The notes below the pieces were generated by a model that did no database searches, was not told where the DNA came from, and saw only the letters and a program-made list of their open reading frames with translations. A program made the translations under genes and the position numbers. This document shows positions 1 to 13,156 of a stretch of 64,000 bases of DNA, in pieces. The stretch covers positions 14,421,111-14,485,110 of the forward strand of contig NC_092576.1 in assembly GCF_037975245.1 (NCBI RefSeq), read 5' to 3'. The first letter of the stretch is position 1. Each line of letters opens with the position of its first letter. Source of the DNA: Apostichopus japonicus. Taxonomy: Eukaryota > Echinodermata > Holothuroidea > Aspidochirotida > Stichopodidae.

Positions 1-3000
1 GAAAAAAAGACGTTAATACTACTATATGAATATATTCAATACATCCAATACACATGATTCAAACAGATCTACGAGTTCGGTAAATACAGGATATAAAACA
101 GACCCATATTTAACGGGTTGATTCGTTAGTGAATCTATCGATATTTGATGCGGGGTCCTTCCTTCGACCACAGTTATTTTGAATTAATGTAGTTGATAAA
201 TTTTAAGCCCTAAGTTTGGTTTTTAATCAATAAACAATACAATGAAATGTGTATAAGATTATGTGGACGGTCCACATAATCCGCTAGTACACTTATGATT
301 ATATATTCCAATTGAGATTACGTGTGTTACAGAAAAAAAAGACGTTAATACTACTATATGAATATATTCAATACATTCAGTACACATGATTTAATTAGAT
401 CTACGAGTTCGGTAAATACAGGATATAAAACAGACCCATATTTGACGGCTTGATTCCTTACTGAATCTGTAGATATTTGATGCGGGGTCCTTCCTTTGAA
501 CACAGTTGTTTTGAATTAATGTAGTTGATATATTTTAAACCCTAATTTTGGTTTATAATCAATAAACAATACAATGAAATGTGTATAAGATTATGTGGAC
601 GGTCCACATAATCCGCTCGTACACTTACGATTATATATTCCAATTGAGATAACGTGTGTTACAGAAAAAAAAGACGTTAATACTACTATATGAATATATT
701 CAATACATCCAATACACATGATTCAAACAGATCTACGAGTTCGGTAAATACAGGATATAAAATAGACCCATATTTGACGGGTTGATTCCTTACTGAATCT
801 ATCGATATTTGGTGCGGGGCATTCCTTTGAACACAGTTATTTTGAATTAATGTAGTTGATAAATTTTAAGCCCTAATTTTGGTTTATAATCAATAAACAA
901 TACAATGAAATGTGTATAAGATTATGTGGACGGTCCACATAATCCGCTCGTACACTTATGATTATATATTCCAATTGAGATTACGTGTGTTACAGAAAAA
1001 AAAGACGTTAATACTACTATATGAATATATTCAATACATTCAGTACACATGATTTAATTAGATCTACGAGTTCGGTAAATACAGGATATAAAACAGACCC
1101 ATATTTGACGGGTTGATTCCTTACTGAATCTATCGATATTTGGTGCGGGGTCCTTCCTTTGAACACAGTTATTTTGAATTAATGTAGTTGATAAATTTTA
1201 AGCCCTAAGTTTGGTTTATAATCAATAAACAATACAATGAAATGTGTATAAGATTATGTGGACGGTCCATATAATCCGCTCGTACACTTATGATTATATA
1301 TTCCAATTGAGATTACGTGTGTTACAGAAAAAAAAAGACGTTAATACTACTATATGAATATATTCAATACATTCAGTACACATGATTTAATTAGATCTAC
1401 GAGTTCGGTAAATACAGGATATAAAACAGACCCATATTTGACGGCTTGATTCCTTACTGAATCTGTAGATATTTGGGGCTGGGTCCTTCCTTTGAACACA
1501 GTTATTTTGAATTAATGTAGTTTATAAATTTTAAGCCCTAATTTTGGTTTATAATCAATAAACAATACAATGAAATGTGTATAAGATTATGTGGACGGTC
1601 CACATAATCCGCTCGTACACTTACGATTATATATTCCAATTGAGATTACGTGTGTTACAGAAAAAAAGACGTTAATACTACTATATGAATATATTCAATA
1701 CATTCAATACACATGATTCAAACAGATCTACGAGTTCGGTAAATACAGGATATAAAACAGACCCATATTTGACGGGTTGATTCCTTACTGAATCTATCGA
1801 TATTTGGTGCGGGGTCCTTCCTTTGAACACAGTTATTTTGAACTAATGTAGTTGATAAATTTTAAGCCCTAATTTTGGTTTATAATCAATAAACAATACA
1901 ATGAAATGTGTATAAGATTATTTGGACGGTCCACATAATCCGCTCCTACACTTACGTTTATATATTCCAATTGAGATTACGTGTGTTACAGGAAAAAAAG
2001 ACGTTAATACTACTATATGAATATATTCAATACATCCAATACACATGATTCAAACAGATCTACGAGTTCGGTAAATACAGGATATAAAACAGACCCATAT
2101 TTGACGGGTTGATTCGTTAGTGAATCTATCGATATTTGGTGCGGGGTCCTTCCTTTGACCACAGTTATTTTGAATTAATGTAGTTGATAAATTTTAAGCC
2201 CTAAGTTTGGTTTTTAATCAATAAACAATACAATGAAATGTGTATAAGATTATGTGGACGGTCCACATAATCCGCTCGTACACTTATGATTATATATTCC
2301 AATTGAGATTACGTGTGTTACAGAAAAAAAAGAAGACGTTAATACTACTATATGAATATATTCAATACATTCAGTACACATGATTTAATTAGATCTACGA
2401 GTTCGGTAAATACAGGATATAAAACAGACCCATATTTGACGGGTTGATTCGTTAGTGAATCTATCGATATTTGGTGCGGGGTCCTTCCTTTGAACACAGT
2501 TATTTTGAACTAATGTAGTTGATAAATTTTAAGCCCTAATTTTGGTTTATAATCAATAAACAATACAATGAAATGTGTATAAGATTATGTGGACGGTCCA
2601 CATAATCCGCTCGTACACTTATGATTATATATATCAATTGAGATTACGTGTGTTACAGAAAAAAAGACGTTAATACTTCTATATGAATATATTCAATACA
2701 TTCAATACACATGATTCAAACAGATCTACGAGTTCGGTAAATACAGGATATAAAACAGACCCATATTTGACGGGTTGATTCCTTACTGAATCTATCGATA
2801 TTTGGTGCGGGGTCCTTCCTTTGAACACAGTTATTTTGAACTAATGTAGTTGATAAATTTTAAGCCCTAATTTTGGTTTATAATCAATAAACAATACAAT
2901 GAAATGTGTATAAGATTATTTGGACGGTCCACATAATCCGCTCCTACACTTACGTTTATATATTCCAATTGAGATTACGTGTGTTACAGGAAAAAAAGAC

Positions 3001-4451
3001 GTTAATACTACTATATGAATATATTCAATACATCCAATACACATGATTCAAACAGATCTACGAGTTCGGTAAATACAGGATATAAAACAGACCCATATTT
3101 GACGGGTTGATTCGTTAGTGAATCTATCGATATTTGGTGCGGGGTCCTTCCTTTGACCACAGTTATTTTGAATTAATGTAGTTGATAAATTTTAAGCCCT
3201 AAGTTTGGTTTTTAATCAATAAACAATACAATGAAATGTGTATAAGATTATGTGGACGGTCCACATAATCCGCTCGTACACTTATGATTATATATTCCAA
3301 TTGAGATTACGTGTGTTACAGAAAAAAAAGAAGACGTTAATACTACTATATGAATATATTCAATACATTCAGTACACATGATTTAATTAGATCTACGAGT
3401 TCGGTAAATACAGGATATAAAACAGACCCATATTTGACGGGTTGATTCGTTAGTGAATCTATCGATATTTGGTGCGGGGTCCTTCCTTTGAACACAGTTA
3501 TTTTGAACTAATGTAGTTGATAAATTTTAAGCCCTAATTTTGGTTTATAATCAATAAACAATACAATGAAATGTGTATAAGATTATGTGGACGGTCCACA
3601 TAATCCGCTCGTACACTTATGATTATATATATCAATTGAGATTACGTGTGTTACAGAAAAAAAGACGTTAATACTTCTATATGAATATATTCAATACATT
3701 CAATACACATGATTCAAACAGATCTACGAGTTCGGTAAATACAGGATATAAAACAGACCCATATTTGACGGGTTGATTCGTTAGTGAATCTATCGATATT
3801 TGGTGCGGGGTCCTTCCTTTGAACACAGTTATTTTGAATTAATGTAGTTGATAAATTTTAAGCCCTAATTTTGGTTTATAATCAATAAACAATACAATGA
3901 AATGTGTATAAGATTATGTGGACGGTCCACATAATCCGCTCGTACACTTACGATTATATATTCCAATTGAGATTACGTGTGTTACAGAAAAAAAGACGTT
4001 AATACTACTATATGAATATATTCAATACATCCAATACACATGATTCAAACAGATCTACGAGTTCGGTAAATACAGGATATAAAACAGACCCATATTTGAC
4101 GGGTTGATTCGTTAGTGAATCTATCGATATTTGGTGCGGGGTCCTTCCTTTGAACACAGTTATTTTGAATTAATGTAGTTGATAAATTTTAAGCCCTAAT
4201 TTTGGTTTATAATCAATAAACAATACAATGAAATGTGTATAAGATTATGTGGACGGTCCACATAATCCGCTCGTACACTTATGACTATATATTCCAATTG
4301 AGATTACGTTTGTTACAGTAAAAAAAAGACGTTAATACTACTATATGAATATATTCAATACATTCAATACACATGATTCAAACAGATCTACGAGTTCGGT
4401 AAATACTGGATATAAAACAGACCCATATTTGACGGGTTGATTCGTTAGTGA
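1..4451. repeat. Satellite 1 array, ~331-bp monomer, first block
   Basis: About 13 head-to-tail monomers, each starting near the word GACGTTAATACTAC (9, 340, 672, 1005 and so on at ~331-333 bp spacing). Every monomer carries the 12-mer GATTATGTGGAC, then one base, then its reverse complement (first case 257-281), giving a 25-bp palindrome. Differences between monomers are point changes and A-tract length. A three-monomer higher-order unit of ~998 bp is visible: the variant TTTGGACGGTCC with CTCCTACACTTACGTTT occurs at 1921 and again at 2919. No reading frame is kept open. Interpreted as a noncoding satellite. Confidence 0.95.
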
Positions 4452-6242
4452 ACAGACCCATATTTGACGGGGTGATTCCTACCTGAAACATATCAAGATA
4501 TGAGGGTGTGTAGCCCTTATTCAGAAGACCGTTATTGTGAATTAATGTAGTTGATTAATTTTTAATATTTTAATTACGGTTTTAGTTGTAATCAATTAAC
4601 AATACAACATCATACGTATAATATAATGTGGACGATCCACATAAACCGATTATACAATTACGATTATATATTTCATTTAGGATGACGTGGATTATTAAAC
4701 AAAAACCTCAATGCTACTATTGCATTCCGGGGGCTCTTTAGCACAGCAGAGAATACTGAGAGATGTTCCTTTACGGAAATGTCGTGGTTATATTCCGTTT
4801 TTAACTGCATGGTTAACCGTAGTAACTAGAGACCAGGCCATATTACAGTAACAAGAAAATAATAAATCTCTGGGTACAAATATTTAGTAAATGTGAATGC
4901 GAACTTATATAATAGATTAATTTCAAAAATAGTCACGGTGGTGACACTCTGGTACATATAATAAGCAATAAAACAATACAACATGTGACGTAAAATCTCT
5001 TTAACTATTTCATTAACAACAACAACATTATCCCCCCAAACATATGCAAATATGTCGTAGACATTAAACTCACTGATAATACCGTTTTACTAAACCCATA
5101 ACTCTCTTAATTAGACTATAAAACACATCAATAAGCATTTAACCATCCTAAATTACATCCCACTTGACTATAAATATTCATGACATGGCTGGCTATGTAG
5201 CTAAGTGCACCGCTTACTACGGATGAGTATAAAAACCATTCACGTTACACTACTATCCTAATACACACTATTTTCTTAACAGCTTCGTTTTAAACAATTA
5301 ATATTTAAATGGTTATGAGTATTATCTTACAGGATAAGGGTAAAAGTAAGTTTTATTTTCAAATGCTTTTTAAGTCGGGGGGTAAGGGTGCGGAGGGGGG
5401 GGGGGGCAGCAATACCATCCATAACTTTGCACCGGTGGTCATTGAGGTCAGTTTACAGGAGTGGTTCATTTCCAATGTTTCCAATTAAAGTTGAGATCAA
5501 GTTTCATTACAATGTAGGTAAACCGACTTCCATGCACAAATTTAATATGATATGGCTATCTATTTTTAATATCAATATTTCTATGCTCAATGACACATGA
5601 TATAGACAGATCTATAACTTCGGAAAATAAAGGATATAAACAGACCCTTGTTTGACGTAGTGATGATTAACTGAAATATTTCGAGATTTGAGGGTTTGGC
5701 CCTTGTTCAGAAGGCTGTCAGTGGGTATTAGATTAGCTGATCATTTCTGAATATATTCAAGAGGAGCTTTGCTTAAGAATCAATATGTTATACAATATCA
5801 TGTGTCTCAGATTATGTGGACGGTCCACATAATCCGCTCATATACTTACGATTATATATTCCATTTGAGATTACGTGTGTTACTAAAAAAAAAACGTTAA
5901 TACTACTATCCAGATACATTCTATAGACCAAAAGAAAATATTTAGGTTGTGATCTTTCTTAACCAGCTGCTTTTATGACAATTTTTATAAACGGTCAACA
6001 GTATTATCATACTAATATTAAGGGTAATGGATTGGGGTTATTCTTTTGGGGTTTCCTATAATAATCCCAACCCATGTAACGAGGATTGTTGATGCCAGCT
6101 TACAAATGTTTTTTTTTTTCCAATGATCCCAAATAACGATTTGTTGAGAATAAATTAACCTAAAGGAAAACCGTATGACATGACAAAAAATACATATTTG
6201 ATAACGTTATCTGTTTTTAATATTAATCTTGATATGCTCAAT
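4452..6242. repeat. Satellite 1 complex block, copy 1 (no SINE)
   Basis: This block replaces ordinary monomers. It starts with a diverged monomer (to about 4,700, with a decayed palindrome around ATGTGGACGATCCACAT). Then comes ~890 bp unrelated to the monomer, a second diverged monomer (about 5,590-5,930), and ~300 bp of further unrelated sequence. The central part holds an octamer ATGCAAAT (5043-5050), a TATA-like GAGTATAAAAACC near 5,225-5,237 and a long G-rich tract (5,377-5,407). Short open frames in it change between copies and look incidental. The SINE site near 4,890 is empty here. Confidence 0.9.
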
Positions 6243-7290
6243 GATACATGATTTAAACAGATCTACGAGTTCAGTAATTAAAGGATATAAAACAGACCCA
6301 TATTTGACGGGTTGATTCCTTACTGAATCTGCCGATATTTGGTGCGGGGTCTTTCCTTTGAACACAGTTGTTTTGAATTAATAGACTTGATCAATTCTCA
6401 ACCCTAATTTTGGTTTATAATCAATAAACAATACAATGAAATGTGTATAAGATTATGTGGACGGTCCACATAATCCGCTCGTACACTTACGATTATATAT
6501 TCCAATTGAGATTACGTGTGTTAGAGAAAAAAAAAGACGTTAATACTACTATATGAATATATTCAATACACTCAGTACACATGATTTAATTAGATCTACG
6601 AGTTCGGTATATACAGGATATAAAACAGACCCATATTTGACGGGTTGATTCGTTAGTGAATCTATCGATATTTGGTGCGGGGTCCTTCCTTTGAACACAG
6701 TTATTTTGAACTAATGTAGTTGATAAATTTTAAGCCCTAATTTTGGTTTATAATCAATAAACAATACAATGAAATGTGTATAAGATTATTTGGACGGTCC
6801 ACATAGTCCGCTCGTACACTTACGATTATATATTCCAATTGAGATTACGTGTGTTAGAGGAAAAAAAAGACGTTAATACTACTATATGAATATATTCAAT
6901 ACATTCAGTACACATGATTTAATTAGATCTACGAGTTCGGTAAATACAGGATATAAAACAGACCCATATTTGACGGGTTGATTCCTTACTGAATCTGTAG
7001 ATATTTGGTGCTGGGTCCTTCCTTTGAACACAGTTGTTTTGAATTAATGTAGTTGATAAATTTTAAACCCTAATTTTGGTTTATAATCAATAAACAATAC
7101 AATGAAATGTGTATAAGATTATGTGGACGGTCCACATAATCCGCTCGTACACTTACGATTATATATTCCAATTGAGATTACGTGTGCTAAAGAAAAAAAA
7201 AGACGTTAATACTTCTATATGAATATATTAAATACCTTCAATACACATGATTTAAACAGATCTACGAGTTCGGTACATACTGGATATCAA
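6243..7290. repeat. Satellite 1 monomers between complex blocks 1 and 2
   Basis: About three ~331-bp monomers with intact palindromes. The last one runs directly into the next complex block. The same three-monomer group recurs at 13,157-14,203, as expected from the 6.9-kb duplication. Confidence 0.92.
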
Positions 7291-7717
7291 ACAGACCCAT
7301 ATTTGACGGGGTGATTCCTACCTGAAACATATCAAGATATGAGGGTGTGTAGCCCTTATTCAGAAGACCGTTATTGTGAATTAATGTAGTTGATTAATTT
7401 TTAATATTTTAATTACGGTTTTAGTTGTAATCAATTAACAATACAACATCATACGTATAATATAATGTGGACGATCCACATAAACCGATTATACAATTAC
7501 GATTATATATTTCATTTAGGATGACGTGGATTATTAAACAAAAACCTCAATGCTACTATTGCATTCCGGGGGCTCTTTAGCACAGCAGAGAATACTGAGA
7601 GATGTTCCTTTACGGAAATGTCGTGGTTATATTCCGTTTTTAACTGCATGGTTAACCGTAGTAACTAGAGACCAGGCCATATTACAGTAACTAGAAAATA
7701 ATAAATCTCTGGGTACA

Positions 7718-7731
7718 AATATTTAGTAAAT
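7718..7731. repeat. Target-site duplication, left copy (SINE copy 1)
   Basis: The 14-mer AATATTTAGTAAAT recurs at 7,915-7,928. Empty sites at about 4,890 and 11,800 contain it once. Confidence 0.85.
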
Positions 7732-7914
7732 ACTTTTTAAGAAAAAGTCACCCAGGAAAGAACCTGGGCACGAAAACCAAACTACCAAACGACTGATCCG
7801 CTCTCAGCCCCAGTCCCCTTGCATCGGGACTGTGACTGTGTGATCATCGTCAGGTGTGTATCACCATTCCCTAAGGGAACAGATACTACACATGATCTTA
7901 GCCAAAAGGCCGAG
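7732..7914 (-). mobile_element. SINE with U2 snRNA-derived 5' end, copy 1
   Basis: Read on the minus strand, the element opens with the U2 snRNA 5' region (CTCGGCCTTTTGGCTAAGAT, then GTGTAGTATCTGTTC). After about 40 nt it departs completely from U2. The 3' part contains small hairpins (CCCAGG/CCTGGG, and an ACTTTTT/AAAAAGT stem at the very end). It is flanked by a 14-bp direct repeat, AATATTTAGTAAAT, at 7,718-7,731 and 7,915-7,928. The same site with a single copy of this 14-mer is present uninterrupted in complex blocks 1 and 3. This is the signature of retroposition by target-primed integration. U2-headed SINEs are known in other animals; whether this family is described I cannot tell. Confidence 0.85.
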
Positions 7915-9290
7915 AATATTTAGTAAATGTGAATGCGAACTTATATAATAGATTAATTTCAAAAATTGACACGGTGGTGACACTCTGGTACATATAATAA
8001 GCAATAAAACAATACAACATGTGACGTAAAATCTCTTTAACTATTTCATTAACAACAACAACATTATCCCCCCAAACATATGCAAATATGTCGTAGACAT
8101 TAAACTCACTGATAATACCGTTTTACTAAACCCATAACTCTCTTAATTAGACTATAAAACACATCAATAAGCATTTAACCATCCTAAATTACATCCCACT
8201 TGACTATAAATATTCATGACATGGCTGGCTATGTAGCTAAGTGCACCGCTTACTACGGATGAGTATAAAAACCATTCACGTTACACTACTATCCTAATAC
8301 ACACTATTTTCTTAACAGCTTCGTTTTAAACAATTAATATTTGAATGGTTATGAGTATTATCTTACAGGATAAGGGTAATAGTAAGTTTTATTTTCAAAG
8401 GCTTTTTAAGTCGGGGGGGGGGGGGTAAGGGTGCGGAGGGGGGGGGGGGCAGCAATACCATCCATAACTTTGCACCGGTGGTCATTGAGGTCAGTTTACA
8501 GGAGTGGTTCATTTCCAATGTTTCCAATTAAAGTTGAGATCAAGTTTCATTACTATGTAGGTAAACCGACTTCCATGCACAAATTTAATATGATATGGCT
8601 ATCTATTTTTAATATCAATATTTCTATGCTCAATGACACATGATATAGACAGATCTATAACTTCGGAAAATAAAGGATATAAACAGACCCTTGTTTGACG
8701 TAGTGATGATTAACTGAAATATTTCGAGATTTGAGGGTTTGGCCCTTGTTCAGAAGGCTGTCAGTGGGTATTAGATTAGCTGATCATTTCTGAATATATT
8801 CAAGAGGAGCTTTGCTTAAGAATCAATATGTTATACAATATCATGTGTCTCAGATTATGTGGACGGTCCACATAATCCGCTCATATACTTACGATTATAT
8901 ATTCCAATTGAGATTACGTGTGTTACTAAAAAAAAAAAAACGTTAATACTACTATCCAGATACATTCTATAGACCAAAAGAAAATATTTAGGTTGTGATC
9001 TTTCTTAACCAGCTGCTTTTATGACAATTTTTATAAACGGTCAACAGTATTATCATACTAATATTAAGGGTAATGGATTGGGGTTATTCTTTTGGGGTTT
9101 CCTATAATAATCCCAACCCATGTAAAGAGGATTGTTGATGCCAGCTTACAAATGTGTTTTTTTTTTTTCAATGATCCCAAATAACGATTTGTTGAGAATA
9201 AATTAACCTAAAGGAAAACCGTATGACATGCCAAAAAATACATATTTGATAACGTTATCTGTTTTTAATATTAATCTTGATATGCTCAAT

Positions 9291-11366
9291 GATACATGAT
9301 TTAAACAGATCTACGAGTTCAGTAATTAAAGGTAATAAAACAGACCCATATTTGACGGGTTGATTCCTTACTGAATCTGTCGATATTTGGTGCGGGGTCT
9401 TTCCTTTGAACACAGTTGTTTTGAATTAATAGAGTTGATCAATTTTCAACCCTAATTTTGGTTTATAATCAATAAACAATACAATGAAATGTGTATAAGA
9501 TTATGTGGACGGTCCACATAATCCGCTCGTACACTTATGATTATATATTCCAATTGAGATTACGTGTGTTACAGAAAAAAAGACGTTAATACTTCTATAT
9601 GAATATATTCAATACATTCAATACACATGATTCAAACAGATCTACGAGTTCGGTAAATACAGGATATAAAACAGACCCATATTTGACGGGTTGATTCGTT
9701 AGTGAATCTATCGATATTTGGTGCGGGGTCATTCCTTTGAACACAGTTGTTTTGAATTAATGTAGTTGATAAATTTTAAACCCTAATTTTGGTTTATAAT
9801 CAATAAACAATACAATGAAATGTGTATAAGATTATGTGGACGGTCCACATAATCCGCTCGTACACTTACGATTATATATTCCAATTGAGATTACGTGTGC
9901 TACAGAAAAAATACATTAATACTTCTATATGAATATATTAAATACCTTCAATACACATGATTTAATTAGATCTACGAGTTCGGTAAATACAGGATATAAA
10001 ACAGACCCATATTTGACGGGTTGATTCCTTACTGAATCTGTAGATAGCCTATTTGGTGCTGGGTCCTTCCTTTGAACACAGTTGTTTTGAATTAATAGAC
10101 TTGATCAATTCTCAACCCTAATTTTGGTTTATAATCAATAAACAATACAATGAAATGTGTATAAGATTATGTGGACGGTCCACATAATCCGCTCGTACAC
10201 TTACGATTATATATTCCAATTGAGATTACGTGTGTTACAGAAAAAAAGACGTTAATACTACTATATGAATATATTCAATACATTCAGTACACATGATTTA
10301 ATTAGATCTACGAGTTCGGTAAATACAGGATATAAAACAGACCCATATTTGACGGCTTGATTCCTTACTGAATCTGTAGATATTTGGTGCTGGGTCCTTC
10401 CTTTGAACACAGTTGTTTTGAATTAATGTAGTTGATAAATTTTAAACCCTAATTTTGGTTTATAATCAATAAACAATACAATGAAATGTGTATAAGATTA
10501 TGTGGACGGTCCACATAATCCGCTCGTACACTTATGATTATATATATCAATTGAGATTACGTGTGTTACAGAAAAAAAGACGTTAATACTTCTATATGAA
10601 TATATTCAATACATTCAATACACATGATTCAAACAGATCTACGAGTTCGGTAAATACAGGATATAAAACAGACCCATATTTGACGGGTTGATTCGTTAGT
10701 GAATCTATCGATATTTGGTGCGGGGTCCTTCCTTTGAACACAGTTATTTTGAATTAATGTAGTTGATAAATTTTAAGCCCTAATTTTGGTTTATAATCAA
10801 TAAACAATACAATGAAATGTGTATAAGATTATGTGGACGGTCCACATAATCCGCTCGTACACTTACGATTATATATTCCAATTGAGATTACGTGTGTTAC
10901 AGAAAAAAAGACGTTAATACTACTATATGAATATATTCAATACATCCAATACACATGATTCAAACAGATCTACGAGTTCGGTAAATACAGGATATAAAAC
11001 AGACCCATATTTGACGGGTTGATTCGTTAGTGAATCTATCGATATTTGGTGCGGGGTCCTTCCTTTGAACACAGTTATTTTGAATTAATGTAGTTGATAA
11101 ATTTTAAGCCCTAATTTTGGTTTATAATCAATAAACAATACAATGAAATGTGTATAAGATTATGTGGACGGTCCACATAATCCGCTCGTACACTTATGAC
11201 TATATATTCCAATTGAGATTACGTGTGTTACAGTAAAAAAAAGACGTTAATACTACTATATGAATATATTCAATACATTCAATACACATGATTCAAACAG
11301 ATCTACGAGTTCGGTAAATACTGGATATAAAACAGACCCATATTTGACGGGTTGATTCGTTAGTGA
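9291..11366. repeat. Satellite 1 monomers between complex blocks 2 and 3
   Basis: About six monomers. The boundary of the 6.9-kb tandem duplication falls here, near 10,530: sequence from about 3,620 on is repeated from about 10,530 on, with an offset of 6,914-6,915 bp. One monomer carries a small insertion (GTAGATAGCCTATTTGG near 10,040). Confidence 0.92.
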
Positions 11367-13156
11367 ACAGACCCATATTTGACGGGGTGATTCCTACCTG
11401 AAACATATCAAGATATGAGGGTGTGTAGCCCTTATTCAGAAGACCGTTATTGTGAATTAATGTAGTTGATTAATTTTTAATATTTTAATTACGGTTTTAG
11501 TTGTAATCAATTAACAATACAACATCATACGTATAATATAATGTGGACGATCCACATAAACCGATTATACAATTACGATTATATATTTCATTTAGGATGA
11601 CGTGGATTATTAAACAAAAACCTCAATGCTACTATTGCATTCCGGGGGCTCTTTAGCACAGCAGAGAATACTGAGAGATGTTCCTTTACGGAAATGTCGT
11701 GGTTATATTCCGTTTTTAACTGCATGGTTAACCGTAGTAACTAGAGACCAGGCCATATTACAGTAACAAGAAAATAATAAATCTCTGGGTACAAATATTT
11801 AGTAAATGTGAATGCGAACTTATATAATAGATTAATTTCAAAAATAGTCACGGTGGTGACACTCTGGTACATATAATAAGCAATAAAACAATACAACATG
11901 TGACGTAAAATCTCTTTAACTATTTCATTAACAACAACAACATTATCCCCCCAAACATATGCAAATATGTCGTAGACATTAAACTCACTGATAATACCGT
12001 TTTACTAAACCCATAACTCTCTTAATTAGACTATAAAACACATCAATAAGCATTTAACCATCCTAAATTACATCCCACTTGACTATAAATATTCATGACA
12101 TGGCTGGCTATGTAGCTAAGTGCACCGCTTACTACGGATGAGTATAAAAACCATTCACGTTACACTACTATCCTAATACACACTATTTTCTTAACAGCTT
12201 CGTTTTAAACAATTAATATTTAAATGGTTATGAGTATTATCTTACAGGATAAGGGTAAAAGTAAGTTTTATTTTCAAATGCTTTTTAAGTCGGGGGGTAA
12301 GGGTGCGGAGGGGGGGGGGGCAGCAATACCATCCATAACTTTGCACCGGTGGTCATTGAGGTCAGTTTACAGGAGTGGTTCATTTCCAATGTTTCCAATT
12401 AAAGTTGAGATCAAGTTTCATTACAATGTAGGTAAACCGACTTCCATGCACAAATTTAATATGATATGGCTATCTATTTTTAATATCAATATTTCTATGC
12501 TCAATGACACATGATATAGACAGATCTATAACTTCGGAAAATAAAGGATATAAACAGACCCTTGTTTGACGTAGTGATGATTAACTGAAATATTTCGAGA
12601 TTTGAGGGTTTGGCCCTTGTTCAGAAGGCTGTCAGTGGGTATTAGATTAGCTGATCATTTCTGAATATATTCAAGAGGAGCTTTGCTTAAGAATCAATAT
12701 GTTATACAATATCATGTGTCTCAGATTATGTGGACGGTCCACATAATCCGCTCATATACTTACGATTATATATTCCATTTGAGATTACGTGTGTTACTAA
12801 AAAAAAAACGTTAATACTACTATCCAGATACATTCTATAGACCAAAAGAAAATATTTAGGTTGTGATCTTTCTTAACCAGCTGCTTTTATGACAATTTTT
12901 ATAAACGGTCAACAGTATTATCATACTAATATTAAGGGTAATGGATTGGGGTTATTCTTTTGGGGTTTCCTATAATAATCCCAACCCATGTAACGAGGAT
13001 TGTTGATGCCAGCTTACAAATGTTTTTTTTTTTCCAATGATCCCAAATAACGATTTGTTGAGAATAAATTAACCTAAAGGAAAACCGTATGACATGACAA
13101 AAAATACATATTTGATAACGTTATCTGTTTTTAATATTAATCTTGATATGCTCAAT
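11367..13156. repeat. Satellite 1 complex block, copy 3 (no SINE)
   Basis: Near-identical to copy 1 at an offset of ~6,915 bp, including the duplicated ACAGACCCATATTTGACGG word at its left edge. The SINE site near 11,800 is empty. A slightly different G-run length opens a 96-codon frame from 12,224 that is shorter in the other copies, which argues against coding. Confidence 0.9.

Larger units (their letters stand above)
7291..9290. repeat. Satellite 1 complex block, copy 2 (with SINE)
   Basis: Same organisation as copy 1 but ~197 bp longer, because a U2-headed SINE and its target duplication lie at 7,718-7,928. The G-rich tract near 8,413-8,449 is longer than in copy 1, showing instability of the G runs. 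The octamer and TATA-like words are conserved. Confidence 0.9.

Noticed and set aside
1-4451. Hammerhead ribozyme in the satellite monomer
   Set aside because: I looked for CTGATGA paired with GAAA on both strands of the monomer and did not find the core.
5388-5600. 70-codon frame repeated at 5,388, 8,431, 18,855 and extended at 12,224
   Set aside because: It lies over the variable G tract and changes its start and length with tract length; it has no splice or start context and is carried by a satellite block.
7732-7914. Functional U2 snRNA gene
   Set aside because: Only the first ~40 nt match U2; the Sm site and 3' stem-loops are missing and a retroposition target duplication surrounds it.
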